Source of the DNA: Thermomicrobiales bacterium
Lineage (GTDB): Bacteria; Chloroflexota; Chloroflexia; Thermomicrobiales; UBA6265
DNA: 5,729 nt
Assembly (NCBI GenBank): GCA_020847015.1
Contig: JADLCW010000560.1
Location: 1 to 5,729, forward strand
Direction: 5' to 3'
This document shows, piece after piece, positions 5,514 to 5,729 of the stretch. The notes beneath the pieces are model-generated. The model saw only the letters and a program-made list of their open reading frames with translations, had not been told where the DNA came from and ran no database searches. A program made the translations under genes and the position numbers. Position 1 is the first letter of the stretch. Each line of letters starts with the position of its first letter.

Positions 5514-5729
5514 GTTATCCGCGCACCGGACGCGATGTTGAGGGGGGCCAACATGGTCGCTGCCGACGCAGAGGAGCCGCGAGTCATTCGGGTCCGCCCG
5601 CCTTCATACGCGTGGTTGGCGGGGAAGACGCGGGCACGGGGCGAAACGATGCCGAAGCCGTTGACCGCCCGATCGAGGATCTGGAGCGCCGAAAGCTTGC
5701 GGTGGCGACCATCGCCCACGATCGCCTCC

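Larger units (their letters stand above)
5367..5729. other. Right-edge region without a recognisable gene
   Basis: After the oxidoreductase stop this stretch holds stem-loops and no family I can name. One plus frame is open from an ATG at 5553 to the right edge (59 codons, beginning MVAADAEEPRVIRVRPPSYA). It has a purine-rich GAGGGGGG (5540-5547) upstream, so it could be the start of a gene, but the translation is not recognisable. A second plus frame gives DRPIEDLERRKLAVATIAH near the edge, and the minus strand is open between 5719 and 5369. The competing frames leave the coding strand undecided. Confidence 0.3.

Overview
The window looks like chromosomal DNA of a high-GC bacterium. A likely source is Chloroflexota of the Thermomicrobia/Sphaerobacter type, with an actinobacterial or other high-GC source as the alternative. 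This rests on strong G/C third-position bias in the core genes, a probable F420-dependent luciferase-like oxidoreductase, GTG and TTG starts with clear Shine-Dalgarno sites, and a LacI-family regulator. It is an inference from gene style, not a taxonomic proof.

The window has two halves. The left part (about 1-1530) is accessory and worn. It begins with the N-terminus of a LacI-family repressor on the minus strand, cut by the window edge, with a near-consensus promoter and two LacI-type operator cores lying over its predicted transcription start. Divergent from it is a fragment that encodes only the C-terminal end of an aldehyde dehydrogenase (about 366-518). Then comes about 450 bases in which I recognise no gene. 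After that is a small gene (970-1374) for a stand-alone domain like the SRA-type N-terminal domain of ScoMcrA-like modification-dependent HNH endonucleases. No HNH nuclease part follows it, and its base composition is visibly lower in GC than the rest.

The right part (about 1531-5366) is ordinary and well preserved. galM (aldose 1-epimerase, minus strand) converges on the SRA-like gene and diverges from gltX (glutamyl-tRNA synthetase, plus strand). gltX is followed after 42 bases by an LLM-class oxidoreductase gene, probably co-transcribed. The 200-base galM/gltX divergent region carries a long imperfect inverted repeat built from four GTCGAG units. Beyond 5366 are stem-loops that could end the gltX operon, and a low-confidence open frame that runs off the right edge.

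The genes do not form one pathway: sugar epimerisation, tRNA charging and an F420-type redox enzyme are housekeeping or metabolic neighbours. The best candidates for something less ordinary are the nuclease-less modified-DNA reader domain, the inverted repeat between galM and gltX, and the self-repression layout at the left edge. I see no CRISPR array, tRNA, rRNA or intact mobile element.
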